Source: Castanea sativa (Eukaryota; Streptophyta; Magnoliopsida; Fagales; Fagaceae). From it: 64,000 nucleotides of DNA. This document shows, piece by piece, positions 47,313 through 59,195 of this stretch. The position numbers were made by a program, and so were the translations under genes. A model generated the notes under the pieces. The model had not been told where the DNA came from. It saw only the letters and a program-made list of their open reading frames with translations, and did no database searches. The stretch is from the NCBI RefSeq assembly GCF_040712315.1, contig NC_134013.1:8591001-8655000 (forward strand). Reading direction: 5' to 3'. Position 1 is the first letter of the stretch. Every line of letters begins with the position of its first letter.

Positions 47313-50300
47313 AAAAAAAAAGCCAATTTTCTATAAAAAAAAAAAAAAAAAAAAAAACTCACCTTCACACGCACCGCGCACGATTGATGAACAAAAAGTC
47401 CCAGCCTCCGAGAAGTTCTATTTCTTCAATAATCTTCCCCTTCCCACCATGCCACCATTACAATTATTTTCATCCAAAATTAATAGAAAACTCCAACATT
47501 TCACAACAAGAGTCATTTTCCTTTTAACTATCGAGCTAACCAAACAAATCCTATAACTTTTTCACCACACGTCCTACAAATCCTGAAAATTTAATAGCCT
47601 AGCAAGTAGCAACTATAAATTCCTCATGAAGAAAAACAAAAAGATATTCAATTCACCACCTTTGATTGATTTTCACTCTCTAATTCATCAATTTCACTAA
47701 AGGTTTAGAATGAAACCATTTAATTTCAGCTGAACAATCTTTAATGAAATGCATTAAATCTGAAAAAAAAAAAGCTGATAACTGATAAGAACTAAGCTTA
47801 GATCTCACATTAAACAAAGCCACACAAAAACATTCGAAACAACGACGACTTGAGTGAGTTGTACTAGTGGAAGTGGAAGAAGATTAAGGAGGGTGGGGTT
47901 CGCGAGTCATGACCAACATGCAACCAGATACAAATATCTGATTTGAAGATTTAAGTTGAAAACAATTTCTGATTTAAGATTTATAAAAAAAGAATTTAAT
48001 TAAATTTTAAAAAAATTATAAATTCATAGTGTTATTTTTAATTTTCTGACGTGGGTTTTCTTTAAAATTAAAATGTTGATGTGACATTTAAAAAATACTA
48101 ACTAAAATAATTTATTATTATTATTTTATTTGCTACACATAATTTACTATGCAAATAGGACACTCTGGCTATTATGTAAGACTTTTTTGTTAGTGAATTG
48201 ACGACTTGGACCAAAATAGAAATGATTTTCTAATTTCAAAGATTAAGGTAAGCGTAAAATCAATTTAGAGACCAAAATGAAGATAGACATAAAATGTAGG
48301 GATCATAAGTGATTTTTCGCCTAAATACATGATTGTTTGAATTAATTTTTTATGGTTGGTAACACATCAATTTGTAAAATTTATGTAGTAAACTTTGTAA
48401 TATCTTTAGTTATCTCTCTTTTAGACTTTTACAATTTTACTACAAAAGGTTTTACTAACTTATGTGACAACCAATGTAATTTGTTCACTTCAACAACATT
48501 TTTATTTTAAATTGGTGTTATGTTAAATTTTTTTGTAAAATTTGAAATAACATCATCACTTCAAGACAAAAAAAATAATAATTAAAAAAAATTATTTATT
48601 ATGTTACGCATTGGTCACAATTATTGTCATGTCTAATTTTTTTTTCTTAAAGTAAAACTGGTTAGAGCTTTATCATATTTCCTTTATATCGAATCACCAT
48701 ACTTCCATTTGCGGTTCGTTAATACTAGACATTTGCTCTCTTACATAATATCACAATTGAAGCGCTGATGTAAAACATTTAAAAAGAAAAACGAAAATAT
48801 ATTCCAAGTGAGAGTATCACTAGTTCACTACCCTTGTGTAATGGAACTTCAATACTTCACTAGTAAACTAAATCCATTAAATATTGTGCAAAAGCAGCAA
48901 TTTTCAAAACGGTAATGGTTATCACATTTGTATTATTGTGCATCGTTCCCTGTTTCACGTTTTTAATTTAGATATCCTTTAAAGCATATATATGAATATT
49001 TATGAGTACTCTCAATTTTACATGCAAAACATATTTCACTTTCCTATAATACTAGTATGTTTAGTCTTTGTTTTCAAAACTAATTTTCTTGGTGTTTTGA
49101 GAAATTATTCTAAGAAAATAGTTTTTAAATGTTTTTTCATCCACAAAATTTGTTTGGCTCTTATTTTTAACTCCTCTTAAATGATAATAATAATAATAAT
49201 AATAATAATTTGTACTAAAGCATCAAAACCAGGCAAACCACAAACCCTTTGGCAAAGGCACCCATCACTAAAACAAACCACAAACACTACTTAACCCACC
49301 GCCACTTGCTGTTAAGTAAGAAGTTTAAACTTTAAACAAAGGGTATGGTGACTGGTGAGTGACTCAAAACTAAGAAGGTTTGGAAGATTAATGTAACGCG
49401 ATGAAGATGAAGGAAACGTGGAGAAGAGGAGAGAGGAAATTCTTAATTGTTCCAAAAGCTTAACCAACGCCAAATGTAAAGTGTAAAATTGCAAATTGTC
49501 AGTACTTGGAAGAACAATAAGCTTGAATATGCTAAAACTGACCTATATTACAAGTTAACAAGGTTCTGAACAATCTCTCTTAACACCGGAAATTTTATAC
49601 AGATTTACTTCTTCATTTGAAAAGAATATGCTCATTTCGCAAAACAAAACCTTTGGAGTGTACGTACACCTTAACCATTTATATATACTGAGCTAATACG
49701 TACTAAATTTTATATTAACAGAGTTCCTTAACTCAAACAATCCATACATGAAGTGACAAATTAATGATTAAAAGTCACAGCGTAATATGTAGTAAAATCA
49801 TGACATTTAAGATATATACAAAATGGAAGAAGGGTCACAATACACTAACCAAATGATGCCCCACCATCTTCAACAGCTAAAGAAACTCATCAGGGGCATT
49901 AAGAACTATACATCATTTCCATCAGAATTTCCTTTTGTTTCCCAGAAGAGCAATCAAAGAATGCCATTAACTCCAATATTCACAAGTTCAACAAAAACTT
50001 GTTTCTCTAAATATACCCGTATATATAGCAGTATAGCAGTTTAATTAATACTTTTCATAGATTCTATTTTTCGCTTCAATTGTCTTTAGAAGTCTATCAA
50101 AAGCTTTTTATTGATAAGTGCAATTCCTTTGTCATCAATATCATCCAATGAAATATTCCGTCTATTACTTCTACACCGTTTGACATTGCAATTTGAGAAG
50201 TTGGCAGGAGAAAGTACTTCACGGAACATCAGCTGATCAGCAACATTTCTGAACGTGGCAGTTTTCATCTTTAGGAGGGAGCATCAACATATACTTTTAT

Positions 50301-51398
50301 GATATTAATGATGGTGCTAACTTGTTACATGTTGGGGTTTGACTTCTACCTTTAGTTTTACCAAACTTTGATGGTACCTAGCTAGCTAGTGAGAAGAGTG
50401 TGTCAACTGTTAATATTTCATTTGAGCAATGAAATTGATCTATTTTAAATGAAAAGAATCATTTTCCATTAACTCAAAATATAGTTAGGTGACAAATTAT
50501 GATTAAAGGAAAAAAATATATTGGTGACAAATTATGATTAAAGATAATAAAAAAATTGCGATCGATTATCTAATTGAAAATCCAAATTATCTAATTGTAG
50601 TCTAGTTTTGCCTCTAATGTCTAATTTAATTTTCTTAATTTTGGTGTCAAGTGACCAATTCATAATACTCAACACGAAAGACAAAATGACCACATCACTT
50701 ATTAAGGTAAAACCACTTTAGCATCACTATTGTTAAATGTTTCGATGCGTAAATACAAGTTAAAACCTAGTAGACCAATTATTAACTCAACCTTATTACA
50801 ATATTATTCAATAATTGTGAAGGTAATGTTCAGGGATGCTCCTAAGGCAATTGTCAAGGAGAATAAAATGAATCCCACCACATTTTGAAGCAAGATAAAT
50901 AGAAAAAATTAATAAAAAATTGAACTAATTTTTACTGAAAATAGTTGATCGACTGCCTAGAAAAGATGGAGCAACACATTGTAAATTTCATCTTAATTGT
51001 ACCGTGGGAAGAAAAATATATAAATTTTATTAGATCTAATTAACAATTACTTTAAAGACATTTATTAATAAAATATTATATTACTTTTTATTTCATAAAA
51101 CTTTTTTATCTCCTAACTTTTTCAAATTTTACTAGATAACCATAACAAACTCATATAATAATGAATGTGATTAGTATATTTATTGACAAAAATAAAGATT
51201 AGGTCTAGTACGTTAAGCCGACACTAGCCGACGGTAAAAATGAGACAATTGTCCATATGAAATAACCCGTGTCCTATTAACAAAACGTAATGAATGAATG
51301 TCACGCTGGGGGTTCAGTACACGAGGAAGAAATATTTTGTATTGAATGGCAGGGAATGATGAATGCTGGCCCACGAAGCCAATAAATCAACGACGAAA
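47313..51398. other. AT-rich intergenic DNA
   Basis: Contains a poly(A) run (47335-47358) and an (AAT)n microsatellite (about 49183-49209). The open frames at 49823-50044 (+) and 50086-50268 (-) have no recognised family. No mobile-element boundaries were resolved. Confidence 0.4.
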
Positions 51399-51533
51399 TT
51401 AAATCTGCTCGCGAGGGGCGCATGATTCCGGCAATTCAATAGGAGAAGGGGGAGTTGTGACGCCGACGTATTCATGATCATGACTTTTCTTGGCACGCAT
51501 GCGTTCAATCCATGTAACAACTTTCAAGCTCAT
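51399..51533 (-). CDS. Unrecognised 44-aa protein or terminal exon
   Basis: The frame runs from an ATG at 51533 to TAA at 51399-51401. It starts MSLKVVTWIERMRAKKSHDH and ends ELPESCAPREQI. The composition is mixed and protein-like, with a basic amphipathic N-terminal half and a Thr-Pro-Pro-Ser-Pro turn, in DNA that is locally less AT-rich than the surroundings. The frame stays open three codons upstream of the ATG to a possible splice acceptor (GGATGACAG), so it may be the last exon of a larger minus-strand gene. No family was recognised, no signal peptide or membrane segment is present, and no poly(A) signal was fixed. A different frame (51314-51520) is a shadow. Confidence 0.35.
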   Translation of the reverse strand: MSLKVVTWIERMRAKKSHDHEYVGVTTPPSPIELPESCAPREQI

Positions 51534-51601
51534 GTCACAAAGCTGTCATCCAAGACTTACATTACGTCACTTTTAAAAATTACTTCTTTAATTTAAATTC
51601 A

Positions 51602-51603
<2 letters not shown>

Positions 51604-51659
<56 letters not shown>
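51604..51659. repeat. (TA)n microsatellite
   Basis: About 28 uninterrupted TA dinucleotides, just upstream (minus-strand sense) of the unrecognised 44-aa frame. Confidence 0.95.
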
Positions 51660-51663
<4 letters not shown>

Positions 51664-52994
51664 GCATAGACAGATAAAGGCAACAACAAATTTATACAGT
51701 ATTTAAGTATTATTTTTTAAATTTTTATCTTAAAATTCTGTCATGTAAATTTTTTCTCATAAAATAGAAATGTATTTTTTTATTAAATAGCAACATGATT
51801 GAATTTTAAGAAGAAAATATAATCAACAGCACCTTTCAATTTTTTGTCATACATAAATTTTGTCATACATATAAACTTTTCAATTTAAGACCAAGAATGT
51901 GAGATAGAATAGACAAACTCTTCTAAAGTTGAAATCAATGATCAATTTATATATATAATAATAGATAAAACTAAGAGAAAATTAAATTAAATTTCAAATG
52001 TGAATTCAATTAAAGACTAATTTTGCGCCACATGTCTTATCTAATCTAAGTTTTTAAATTTTTGTGCCAAGTAGGTTAACTCAATGTAAAAATTGAATTT
52101 CAATTAGAGTTTAATTTTGTGACATGCGTTCCATTTAATCTAAGTTTTTTAATTTTTGTGCCAAATGAGTTAATTTAGTGTAAAAAAAAAAACATAAGTA
52201 GACCATAAAAAAAAAAACATAATTTTTGAATGATTTTATATTTAAAAGTTCATCATTTTTACAGTTACTGCTTATTTTTAAACTTCATCATTTTTATTTG
52301 TTTGAAAAATAAATATATATATATTTCTAAATTATAATTTATACAAATTATTAACCTTTACTCAAAAAAATAAAAGAGTTTCTGACCATGCACAGGTGGC
52401 ACAACGTTGCATGCTTAGAGGCTAATACTATATATAGGAGGATTCTCCTTTTTCAATTGGACTTTTATGTGGTTCAAAAATACCCTCATTAGTAAAGGGT
52501 AACTTCATCTAAAAATAAAGTCATAAATGTCAAATAACAAATTTTATTTTGAATTCAAAAAGAGAACTCCTAAAATTTAGAATTTTTTTCCTTTCAAGAT
52601 CAAAAAAAAATTATATTTACTGCTTATATCTAAAATTTATCCTTTTTTATTTTTTTGAAAAAAAAAATCTAAATTATAATAGATGCAAAGTATTAACCTT
52701 TACCCAAAAAAAATAAAAGAGTCTCTTAGCACGTGCTTACGCGCATGCTCAGGGGCTAGTGTGTGTGTGTATGTGTTTATATATATAGACATATGTCCAA
52801 TCTAATCAAATTTTTTCATTTTTGTGTCAAATGAGTTAATTTAGTGTAAAAAACGAAGAATCCAATATAAATAAATCATAAAAAACATAATCATATATCT
52901 AACACTATATATAAAATTAGAGAAAGAGAGAGTTTGAATGATTTGATATTTATGAGCATTTTTTTGTATAACTAAAAACAATTCAAATTTATAA

Positions 52995-53048
<54 letters not shown>

Positions 53049-56000
53049 GACTTCTTTTGTTGTACTTCTAGACTTCTTTTTTGGTTTAGTCAAATTTGGT
53101 GAGTAAAAATTTATTGTTTCGCACACAATTTTCATCCATTGCTTTTTTGTTTCTTTTAATGCATAGTTTAAAGTGTTTGTCCCAATTAAAAACTAATAAC
53201 AATTTACCACATAGAGTTTGTTGTGAAAATATTATAGATGTAGCATTACTCTAAAATAAAATTATAAAAGATCATACCGGGGCCCATTATAGCTAAAATA
53301 AAGGTATTAAGAAAATATCGTAACATTTATTGTGTTCCTGACTTTTTTTTTATTAACCAATTTGTTGAGCCAAAATTCATAGTTTTACGGACAATTTTCT
53401 TGGGCTAACTTTTTTTTTAACACATTAGTTAAAGTAAAAACACATAGTTTTACTGGAAAAATAATAATAATAATTATGGAAAAAAGTACTTTAATTACCC
53501 CTTTATGTTTGAGGTAGTTTCATCCCCCAACTTTAAAGTTGAATAATTTTTTTTTTTATATTTTGTAGGCAAGCATATAGTCCCTGTTATTACTCTTTTA
53601 GTTAAATCTTAACAAAATCTTATGATTCCTAAAATATTTCATTGTGCAATATCTAAAAAAACTCACAAAATTTTAATGTCCCAAAAATTTTCTTCATGTA
53701 ATTTGAGTTTTATGTGTTAGTCATACTTAAAAAGTAAAAATGGTGATGTATGATATTCTATTTGTTACCTAGAGAACACTAATTTATTAGTGGTTTAAAT
53801 CTTCTAGATTTAAAATTATATCTAATAGAAACCTCAATGACATATGTATTTTGTTCTTTTATTTATTTATTTTCTTTCTTAAAAAGGTGTTCACTAAAAA
53901 TTAAGTAAGCTAAGCATCATAGTTAGGCTCATAAAATAAAATGATAAAGAAAGAAGTATGAATAACAAAATATTCACTGCAAATGGTTGTAAGTATTTAG
54001 TTTGACAAAGAGTTTAATTTGTAGCATATGTCATCATTTATTGCAAAAGTTTAATATTCTGACAATATTTTATCAAACCTTAGTTATTTATTGTTGGAAG
54101 ATGACGACATTTGTTATTATTCTTAATAGAATTTTTTTGTGAGTAAATATATATTGTCTTTAGTAAATAGGTTATGCAAAATGAAAAAGTATTTTATATC
54201 AAATGATACTACGTTCTCCATATCAAAATTCAATAAACGAGAGACATGTATGCAAAAGTAACTACCTTAGTGGCTAAGTTATTTTTTGCTGACATGTCTC
54301 GCACTTATTGAATTTTGATACCACTGACATGGTATTATCTGATGCCAAATACATTCTCTTAAGAAATTATTGTACTAAATAGATAGTCATATGTTAAATA
54401 ACCATTCTAAATTTAAATACATGATTTTATACTACTTAAAAAAAATTATATCTTAATTTTTTTCACTTAAAGGAGAGCATGTACCTTGCACGTGAAATAA
54501 GATAAATGAAGCCACAAATATGGTCCATAATTTGTTTAATGTCTGAGCTGACACTTTTAGAGCAATGCACCATACTATTAAGAATATCCTTTGTCTTATT
54601 ATCATTATGCGACCAAGAATTAATGATGTTCTAGACTTTTTGGTATATTTATCCTCACAATTATAATAGGACATATTATAAGTTGCAGAGTACTACTACT
54701 ATGCAAGTTACGCACCATAATTTTTTTATTTTTTTTGTTATATATTGGCATTATATTTTAAGGAAAATGTATTTTGAAAAAATATTTGCTATTTTCGTTT
54801 ACACAATGATTACTAGGATAATATCAAGGAGTTTTTACATCCTAACTAAATTAATCAATAGTTGAACGACAAAAATAAAATAAGAAGTACAATTTTAGGG
54901 CCAAAGTCATATTAAATTCTATTCTTGCATTAACTTTTATATATATATACACACACACACAAAACCATTGAGTTACAAAGTTCTTGACATTAACTCATAA
55001 AATATTGTGTTTTACATTGAGATGGTTTGTTGCCAAATCATGATTTCTCATTCTTACTAAATAAGTTTTAACTTTTGAATGAATATACTAATTTCCGAAT
55101 CTTCTCTTTGAATTATTAAATACAAACGGATAATGAAAAATAAGAGAGGAGCCAATCTATTAAAGCTACTCCAATCAATTTAGCCATTATCATGATATTA
55201 GAAGTTGCGTTTAATTCTCTTCCATTAGTTCTTACGAAGACATTTTTTTAAATATAATTTTGTTTTAATGGCAAAAAACTCTCATAATTCCATGCCCTTC
55301 CTTAATAAGTCTAGGTTAATACCAATGGGTCTAACTTACTTTCAGTATTTTTTCAATTAGACATTCAGTTAGTTTTTCCTTGAGATAGAATGATGTAATA
55401 TTGTGGTTTTAATCTCCTCCAAATGTTTATTTAGTAGATTATGTGTCAATTTCTCATTAAAACAAAAGAAAATGTCCAGTTGAAAAACTATTAGAAATAA
55501 GTCAAACCTGTTTTATAAAGCATTCCTCTCATGTTTGGTATAGGGACAGTTCCATGAGATTATTTCTTCAAACATAAGATGTAGATGTATAGCCGTATGG
55601 GAATTAGGTACTACACCACTCTAGGTTTCATTCAAGCCAAATCCCTGTTGGACTATTAATTTATATATAACCTTGAGTATTTTTGGTTTCAAAAGAATAT
55701 ATAGGTATAACCTTAAGTTTATCATAACTTCAAAAGTGTTCTCGTCCTCTATTTGCCAGTTTCTAGATAGAATGTAAAATGTATATATGGAAGTGACTAC
55801 TCTTCATGACTTATGTGTGCACAGCATGCAGTGACAGCACTATAATCAAGAGAAACAAGATTTAGTGACTTTACAATTTGGTTTGGACAGAACAAGACGA
55901 ATTTCTTCTGAGTGCACTCTTTATTTTATGTCATGACCATTAACCAAACATACTTCCTTGCTTCCTTGGCTACCGGACATTACTTAATTAGTGTTTTCTT

Positions 56001-56158
56001 ATCGTTACTTTACTTGATTAATTTTCGTTTATCTAAGATGTACTAAGATATTCAGTAAACCCATCTAGGCCATCTAGATTAGCATGAAGTAAATAAAATG
56101 ACGTTATTATATGGAGAAAACTTCATTTCAAGGGCAAATCTATAGTGTCCCTCAACTT
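51660..56158. other. AT-rich intergenic DNA
   Basis: No gene supported. A second long (TA)n run lies at about 53000-53042. Diverged repeated words (TTTTTGTGCCAARTRRGTTAA near 52062, 52156 and 52822) suggest an old dispersed or tandem repeat, but units could not be delimited. Confidence 0.4.
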
Positions 56159-56170
56159 TAAAGGAAAGCC

Positions 56171-56383
56171 GCCAACGGGGTTGGTTCAATTGTTAAAACT
56201 CGAATGCTTAGCCTAAAAGGCCTAGGTTCGAGTTTTGCTGTCAGCACTCCTCCTTAATAAGCGATCTATAAGTTCAATGTTATAAATCTTTTCTAAGTCC
56301 TACGACTTTCTCTCGCCCTAATATGGGGGAGCTCTCCTCACCTAAACTTTTTTTAACCAAAATAATAATAATAATAATAATAA
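56171..56383 (+). mobile_element. SINE, family S4, with (AAT)n tail
   Basis: A tRNA-like head: box A-like GGTTGGTTCAATTGTTAAAA and box B-like TAGGTTCGAGTTTTGC. The 3' end is an (AAT)n microsatellite tail. It is flanked by a perfect 12-bp duplication TAAAGGAAAGCC (56159-56170 and 56384-56395). The 3' part is repeated downstream. Confidence 0.9.
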
Positions 56384-56575
56384 TAAAGGAAAGCCTTATA
56401 ATCACAATATACTTAATAGGCAATCTATAAGTCCAATGTTATAAGTCCCCTTTGAGTCATGCGACTTGCTCTCGCCCTGATATGGGGGAACTCTCCTCAC
56501 CTAAACGTTTTTTAACAAATAATAATAATAATAAATTTTTAAAAAAAGGAAAGCCTTATAATCACAATACATTTG
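56254..56575. repeat. 159-bp tandem duplication covering the SINE 3' half and its flank
   Basis: Unit 1 starts TTAATAAGCGATCTATAAG at 56254; unit 2 starts TTAATAGGCAATCTATAAG at 56413. Both include CTCGCCCT.ATATGGGGGA and the host flank GGAAAGCCTTATAATCACAA, so the duplication happened after SINE insertion. Confidence 0.88.
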
Positions 56576-56690
56576 ACTCGCACTGTATTATATGCTTGTA
56601 ATCAACTTTAGACTGATTTAAATCAATTTAAGATACTTTTGTGCGCACCAATAATAGTTTATATTAATGATCTCCTTCTCTCATTAAAAA

Positions 56691-57264
56691 TAGGAGTGGC
56701 AATTTGTGTTCGCATGTCGGGTTCATGTTGTGTCAACTCATGAGTATTTGACTATATGGGTCAATATTAACCCAACATGTTTTTTAAACGAGTCAAGATT
56801 TTTCAACTCTAACACGATCTATTTATTAAATGGATCAATCGTGTTAACCTATTTATCAGATTTTATCAAAATGAAAGGAAAAAAAAATAAAAAAACAAAC
56901 AAATAAATATTTTTAATATAAAATTCAAAACTAATGAGTAACTACATGACAAATATTCATTCAAAACTAAAGCACATCTTAATATCACAAAGAATCAATC
57001 ACAATATGTCAAAGAAAATAAACCACAACAACTAATGAATTTATACACGTAGGGTTTGAAGGGCATATTGGTAAAATGCCATTTAATTAAATAGGTCAGT
57101 TGGGTCAAACGGGTTTCATGGGTTGAATACTAACCCAACCTGTTTATTAAACGGGTTAGTCGTGTCAACAAGAATATAACACGAACCCATTAAGCCTTAA
57201 TCCATAACTTGCTAATTTCGTGTCGTGTCGAGTTAACAAGTCGTATTCAATTTCACCACTCCTA
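56691..57264. mobile_element. hAT-like non-autonomous element with AGGAGTGGCAATTT ends
   Basis: The ends TAGGAGTGGCAATTT and AATTTCACCACTCCTA form an inverted repeat. Flanks ATTAAAAA and ATTAAGAT agree at six of eight positions, like a decayed 8-bp duplication. Subterminal words ACCCAACMTGTTT and AAACGRGTYA recur in the two arms. The open frame at 56706-56906 is inside and is not a gene. Confidence 0.65.
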
Positions 57265-57936
57265 ATTAAGATAAGAGATACAAAATTCCAAACTACGAAT
57301 GAATTAGGATAAACATTTTAGGGTCTTGGTGAACTAGTGTTAAGATAAGGGGCACATGGTAAAGAATACTAAACATTTAATAATCAGTTGTAATGTATAT
57401 TGTTCGAAAGAAAAAAAAAATACACAACTCAAATGTTCATTGTTTTGCAAACACAAATTAAGATGATTTTACGTATTTGATATTTGAGTTCAACTTGACG
57501 TTAAATTATTCAATCCTCCTAGACGGAGATGTCATCTTTGCCCAAAGATCTCCAAAGTCCAAATCAATAGTAAAAGTATCATGTAATATGTAACTAACCG
57601 AGTGATATTAAGATATTACAAATTTATTATGTAAAGCCTACAAACTGATATGTCACCAATCATCAAAACTAAAACCAAAAACAAAACAAAAAACAAAATA
57701 ACAATTCAAACGTTTATTTATTAAGTGGTAAAAGCACACCAATCACATCTATTATCATGTTGTAAACTTTTTTATGCAATAAAACTTGTATTATCTTTAC
57801 TATTTTTCTAACTAAAATGAACTTGTGACAAAGTAGTTGTCATATAAATTAAATATCTTCAACCCTAATCACCTTTAGACAGTAAAAAACGAAGTGTAAT
57901 GCTCCCAGATACTGTTTCTGAGGACCATCAAATAAA
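57265..57936. other. AT-rich intergenic DNA
   Basis: No gene or element seen before the LTR begins. Confidence 0.5.
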
Positions 57937-57941
57937 GATAC

Positions 57942-58689
57942 TGTAAGCGCACACTGTACCTGATCCCAAGAACAGTTATGGGCTCAGGCCCAATGAGCCT
58001 TAAACAATATGAATTTGTAGAGTGTGGGCTTGAAACCCAGGTTAGAAGCGTATGAGGATTAAATGACAAACTAAAGATTGCAAATGCTTGGAAACAACAA
58101 GGAGTATAGTCAATCAGCCTCCTCGGACATAAGCCACGAGTTGTTCTTATATTATCTCTCTCTTTGTTTCTTTTCTTTTTAGGTTACAAAAAGTCCGTCC
58201 CCCATTTCTGTCTTAAATTGCTCTTTATATATTACTCTTTTGAATGCTTTGTACACGTGTTGCCTCACCTCCCCCTTAGACTAGATATTTCTTTTCTCAG
58301 TGCCTTTGAATAGTAACCAGAAGTTTCTCTTCCACTGTTCAAGTGTCACTTCCCCATAAATGCGGCCAGGGTGGTAGGTGCAGGGTTTTTAATGTGGAGG
58401 TAGCAGCCTTTATCTTTGACATTTCTTCAACACCGGTGCTTCTGGGGCGTTCTAGGGTTCACCCCTTTTAACCATTGGCCTTAACTGTGTCATCCCCTAA
58501 CCTTTACTATGAAATCCCGAGTTCTTCGGTGCTCATCCGAGGGTAAGTTCACCCTCGGCTGGATCCTCGGATCCTCGGCGTATGGGCCGACCCATAGTAC
58601 TAACAACTTCTAAACCCAGGGTCAGGTCGGCCTTCCTTAACACGGCCCAAAAGGCCCACGTTCCCATCAGGATCTTTTTACTCCCCACA
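57942..58689 (-). repeat. 3' LTR, family L1
   Basis: 748 bp with TG...CA termini in both readings (TGTAAG...CCCACA on the + strand). It is highly similar to the solo LTR at 34645-35396 (shared AAGAACAGTTATGGGCTCAG, GTGTCACTTCCCCAT and CGGATCCTCGGC). The five bases outside, GATAC (57937-57941), would be one half of the target-site duplication. Confidence 0.92.
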
Positions 58690-59195
58690 ATAGCCCCTCA
58701 AAACTCTAATTTTCAACGTCCGAGGAGAAAAATAGGGTTTTGATCCGACGAGAACCTACTCTACTCACTTTGCGAGTAATGGCACGTGTGGAAATCGTTT
58801 CGCGTCCCAGAGTATGCCATTTGGCGGTTTTATTTTGAACAACGCGCGTATTTATTACTGCCAGTTACATTTTGTCCCTCACGTTCAACGGTGAGATGGA
58901 CATCCAACGGCCCTCATCACTCCACGAAATTTTAGGCGGGACAAATATAATTTCGAGGCCGCCTTTTCGCACGTCGTGACGCTTCGGGAACCTGCGCCTT
59001 CATTTAATTCCTCTGGGGGTAATCCCATCAAGACATCAGCCATCATTCCTTACTTGCAGAAAACCGTGGAAATTTGCACTCCTTCAACCTTGTAAGTTCT
59101 TGCTCCTATTCTTAACCTTTTTCTCCCTGATATTTGTCCTCGGCTATCACTACAAACACTATCCCTTTTAGAGCTTAGTCTATCGTTCCTCTGTA

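Noticed and set aside
50086..50268. 60-codon minus-strand frame MKTATFRNVADQ...
   Set aside because: Basic and somewhat protein-like, but no family, splice or promoter support. Kept out of the gene list.
57942..58720. LTR read as the 5' LTR of a + strand element
   Set aside because: The sequence following it on the + strand (ATAGCCCCTCAAAAC) is not a tRNA-complementary TGG-type primer site, while pol at 63704-64000 is on the minus strand. It fits a 3' LTR on the minus strand.
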